In this document: positions 62,144 to 64,000 of the stretch, piece by piece | Position numbering within the stretch: position 1 is the stretch's first letter | How the letters are laid out: each line of letters opens with the position of its first letter | NCBI RefSeq assembly: GCF_015330165.1 | Contig: NZ_JADDXT010000002.1 | Location: 3,065,646-3,129,645 of the forward strand | Length of the DNA stretch: 64,000 bases | Direction of reading: 5' to 3' | From: Zobellia roscoffensis | GTDB lineage: Bacteria > Bacteroidota > Bacteroidia > Flavobacteriales > Flavobacteriaceae | Translations under genes and position numbers: made by a program | The notes under the pieces: model-generated | The model's database searches: none | What the model was told of the DNA's origin: nothing | The model's input: only the letters and a program-made list of their open reading frames with translations

Positions 62144-64000
62144 ATGGTTACAACCAAGCATCTTTACTTTTTTTTTCTCCTTCTCTCAACAACACTGAGT
62201 GCTCAGTTTAACACTTTGAAATTCGAAAATTTTGAGACACCGGAAGGCTTATCAAGCAGTACCTGCTCAGAAATATTTCAAGATAAAGAGGGTTTTTTAT
62301 GGTTTGGAACCATAGACGGACTCAATAGGTATAACGGCTATGAATTTGAAATCTTCAGGTCGGTTTTAAATGATCCTACATCTATTAGTAACAATAGGGT
62401 CAACACCATTACCGAAGATAAATTTGGTAGAATATGGGTAGGGACGAATAACGGCTTAAACGTTTATGATAGGCAGACCAATAAATTTACGCTTATAGAT
62501 CTTTACGGTCCTTTGTCATTATCCAGCAGTCCTAGAAAAATAATTAACGATGTGGTCTATGACCTAACGGGGAATGCAATATGGGTAGCAACACAAAACG
62601 GAGCTATAAAAATTAATTTAGCGGAATCCGATTATTTGCAGAACCTTAAAATTTCTTATTACCTAAATGACACTTCAAACAATCGTTCTTTAGACAATAA
62701 TCAGGTAAACAACATTCTTACCGCTGCCAATAATGAATTATGGATTACTACCGATGGTCAACATCTCAACCGGTACGATCGTTCTAAAGACGATTTTGAC
62801 AGGGTACTTATCCAAAGTGAAAGACCCTATGAACTTAACCATATTCCTAAGAGGGTATTTATAGATGACGAGGGCGATTTTTTGATAGGTAACGACCTGT
62901 CCAATATGATTATTTGGAAGAGAGATAAAAATGAATTCAGCCACTTTTCTTTGGCGAATTCCCATATTCCGGTCAGTAACATCTACCAAGATGATACGGG
63001 TATTTTATGGTTGTCTACGGATGGTGAAGGTATATTTTTATACGATAAGAAAACGGATCAAATAACAAGACAAATCGTTAATAACCTTTTTGATCCTTTT
63101 TCCTTGGCCAATGATAAACCCTCTATAATTTATGAGGACCGTAGCGGCATTTTATGGATTGGTAGTTATGATAAAGGGGTGAGTAAGTTAGATCCTTCTA
63201 AATATTCTTTTGGTCACTATTATTACCAGCCGAACAATGAAAAAGGACTTAGTGAGAAAATAATACAATCCGTGCTAGAAGATGCAAAAGGGCGAATTTG
63301 GTTGGGAGCGTATAATGGCGGATTAGATTTGTTTGATGAAAAAAATGAATCGTACAAGCACTACAGTAGTGTTCCTGGAAACGAAAAATCACTCTCGTCC
63401 AATAAAATTTTATATACGTTTGAGTCTTCTGATGGAAAAATATGGATTTGTACGTTAGACGGAGGGCTCAATAGTTTTGACCCTGATACGGAGATTTTTG
63501 AGCGATATGAGAATGATGTATTCAACCTAAAATCAATAGGACAAAATTCCGTTTGGGCCGGACTCGAAGATTTTGAAAAAAGAATATGGATAGGTCTACG
63601 TACCGAAGGCTTAAATCTTCTAGACCCTAAAACAGGAGTATTTACCAGTTACAGAAATACTACTTTAAAGGATATAGGTCTTACCAGCAATATTATTCTG
63701 TATTTATATGTAGACACTAAGAAGCGTTTGCTCATAGGAACTACACTGGGGCTCAATATAGTTGAGTTAGATAAGCTTGAAACGTTCGCTCCGGAAGAAA
63801 TAAACTTTAAAAGAGTAAATGAAGAAGGAATAGAGGGAAATAGAATAAATTATATAACACAAGATTACAAAGATAATATTTGGTTGGGTACAGATTCTGG
63901 GATTTTTGTACTCAATAAAGAGTTAAAGCCAATAAAGTCATATTCCTCGTTAGATGGGCTGCCCAATAACCTGGTGGTGGGGCTTGAGGAGGATGACAAT
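62144..64000 (+). CDS. Propeller-type two-component sensor (HTCS-like), 5' part, continues beyond window
   Basis: From the ATG at 62144 the frame is open for 619 codons to the window edge. A signal peptide (FFFLLLSTTLSAQ) is followed by repeated two-component-propeller units: GLSSSTCSEIFQDKEGFLWFG, then ITEDKFGRIWVGTNNGLNVYD, LEDAKGRIWLGAYNGGLDLF and LPNNLVVGLEEDDN at the edge. In Bacteroidota such periplasmic double propellers precede a Y_Y_Y domain, a histidine kinase, a receiver and an AraC-type domain in one chain (hybrid two-component systems), sensing oligosaccharides of a PUL. The kinase part is not in view, so a plain propeller kinase is also possible. Confidence 0.85.
   Translation, partial: MVTTKHLYFFFLLLSTTLSAQFNTLKFENFETPEGLSSSTCSEIFQDKEGFLWFGTIDGLNRYNGYEFEIFRSVLNDPTSISNNRVNTITEDKFGRIWVGTNNGLNVYDRQTNKFTLIDLYGPLSLSSSPRKIINDVVYDLTGNAIWVATQNGAIKINLAESDYLQNLKISYYLNDTSNNRSLDNNQVNNILTAANNELWITTDGQHLNRYDRSKDDFDRVLIQSERPYELNHIPKRVFIDDEGDFLIGNDLSNMIIWKRDKNEFSHFSLANSHIPVSNIYQDDTGILWLSTDGEGIFLYDKKTDQITRQIVNNLFDPFSLANDKPSIIYEDRSGILWIGSYDKGVSKLDPSKYSFGHYYYQPNNEKGLSEKIIQSVLEDAKGRIWLGAYNGGLDLFDEKNESYKHYSSVPGNEKSLSSNKILYTFESSDGKIWICTLDGGLNSFDPDTEIFERYENDVFNLKSIGQNSVWAGLEDFEKRIWIGLRTEGLNLLDPKTGVFTSYRNTTLKDIGLTSNIILYLYVDTKKRLLIGTTLGLNIVELDKLETFAPEEINFKRVNEEGIEGNRINYITQDYKDNIWLGTDSGIFVLNKELKPIKSYSSLDGLPNNLVVGLEEDDN

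Noticed and set aside
1..64000. CRISPR arrays, insertion sequences, rRNA genes or prophage genes
   Set aside because: No regularly spaced repeats, transposase or integrase-like proteins, or rRNA-like sequence were seen on either strand.

Overview
The window looks like chromosomal DNA of a marine flavobacterium (Bacteroidota, probably Flavobacteriaceae; I cannot name the genus). The evidence is AT-rich DNA, no recognisable Shine-Dalgarno sequences, promoters with a TAnnTTTG -7 box, two SusC/SusD pairs, lipoprotein sulfatases, a FecI/FecR pair and a propeller-type two-component sensor. Most of it is a large polysaccharide utilisation locus (PUL) joined to an L-rhamnose catabolic set. Sulfatases, three rhamnosidase-type enzymes (GH106, GH78 and a GH78-like protein), a GH105 unsaturated-uronyl hydrolase and two lyase-type proteins point to a sulfated polysaccharide rich in rhamnose and uronic acid. 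Ulvan or another green-algal sulfated rhamnan/glucuronan is the best guess, and this is inference.

Layout. 0-2 kb (+): the end of a Gfo/Idh/MocA oxidoreductase and an alginate-lyase-family protein. 2.3-16.8 kb (-): ECF sigma factor, FecR, STN-containing SusC, SusD, two sulfatases, GH105, a toroid lyase-type protein and a sulfatase. 17.2-34.7 kb (-): a second SusC/SusD pair, then a membrane cytochrome (PSCyt1/DUF1549/DUF1553), a DUF1501 protein, an NHL-propeller protein, an arabinose/fucose-isomerase-like enzyme, the RhaT symporter, GH106 and a frameshifted sulfatase. 34.9-46 kb: AraC regulator, GH78 (-), then on + a sulfatase, a GH78-like enzyme, RhaM, a sulfatase and fructose-1,6-bisphosphatase. 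46.7-54 kb (-): genes unrelated to the PUL (membrane protein, DoxX-like, HD protein, LytTR/LytS two-component pair, DUF4249 lipoprotein, TonB receptor). 54.3-55.2 kb: three decayed genes, including an L-lactate dehydrogenase. 55.2-60.1 kb: rhamnulokinase and the RhaEW aldolase/dehydrogenase (-), with a divergent GntR-type regulator. 60.5-64 kb: a metallo-beta-lactamase-fold hydrolase and the 5' part of a propeller sensor.

How the genes work together. Outer-membrane SusCD pairs would import oligosaccharides. Sulfatases, lyases, GH105 and rhamnosidases would release L-rhamnose and uronates. RhaT imports rhamnose, RhaM interconverts its anomers, an isomerase makes rhamnulose (the AraA/FucI-like protein is the only candidate in the window), a kinase phosphorylates it, and RhaEW splits it to dihydroxyacetone phosphate and lactaldehyde and oxidises the latter to lactate. 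FBPase could carry the triose phosphate into gluconeogenesis.

The strongest new observation is a shared promoter architecture. Six sites match RCRGTAYWGTRCAGGATAC, and each has exactly 22 nt between its AGGA and a TAnnTTTG-like -7 box. They lie upstream of GH105, a short structured RNA or leader before the sigma gene, GH78, a rhaM remnant/sulfatase, the GH78-like gene and rhaEW. This ties dispersed operons into one regulon. The site before the sigma gene reads into a hairpin plus a 10-T tract after about 105 nt, which suggests a regulated small RNA or an attenuated leader.
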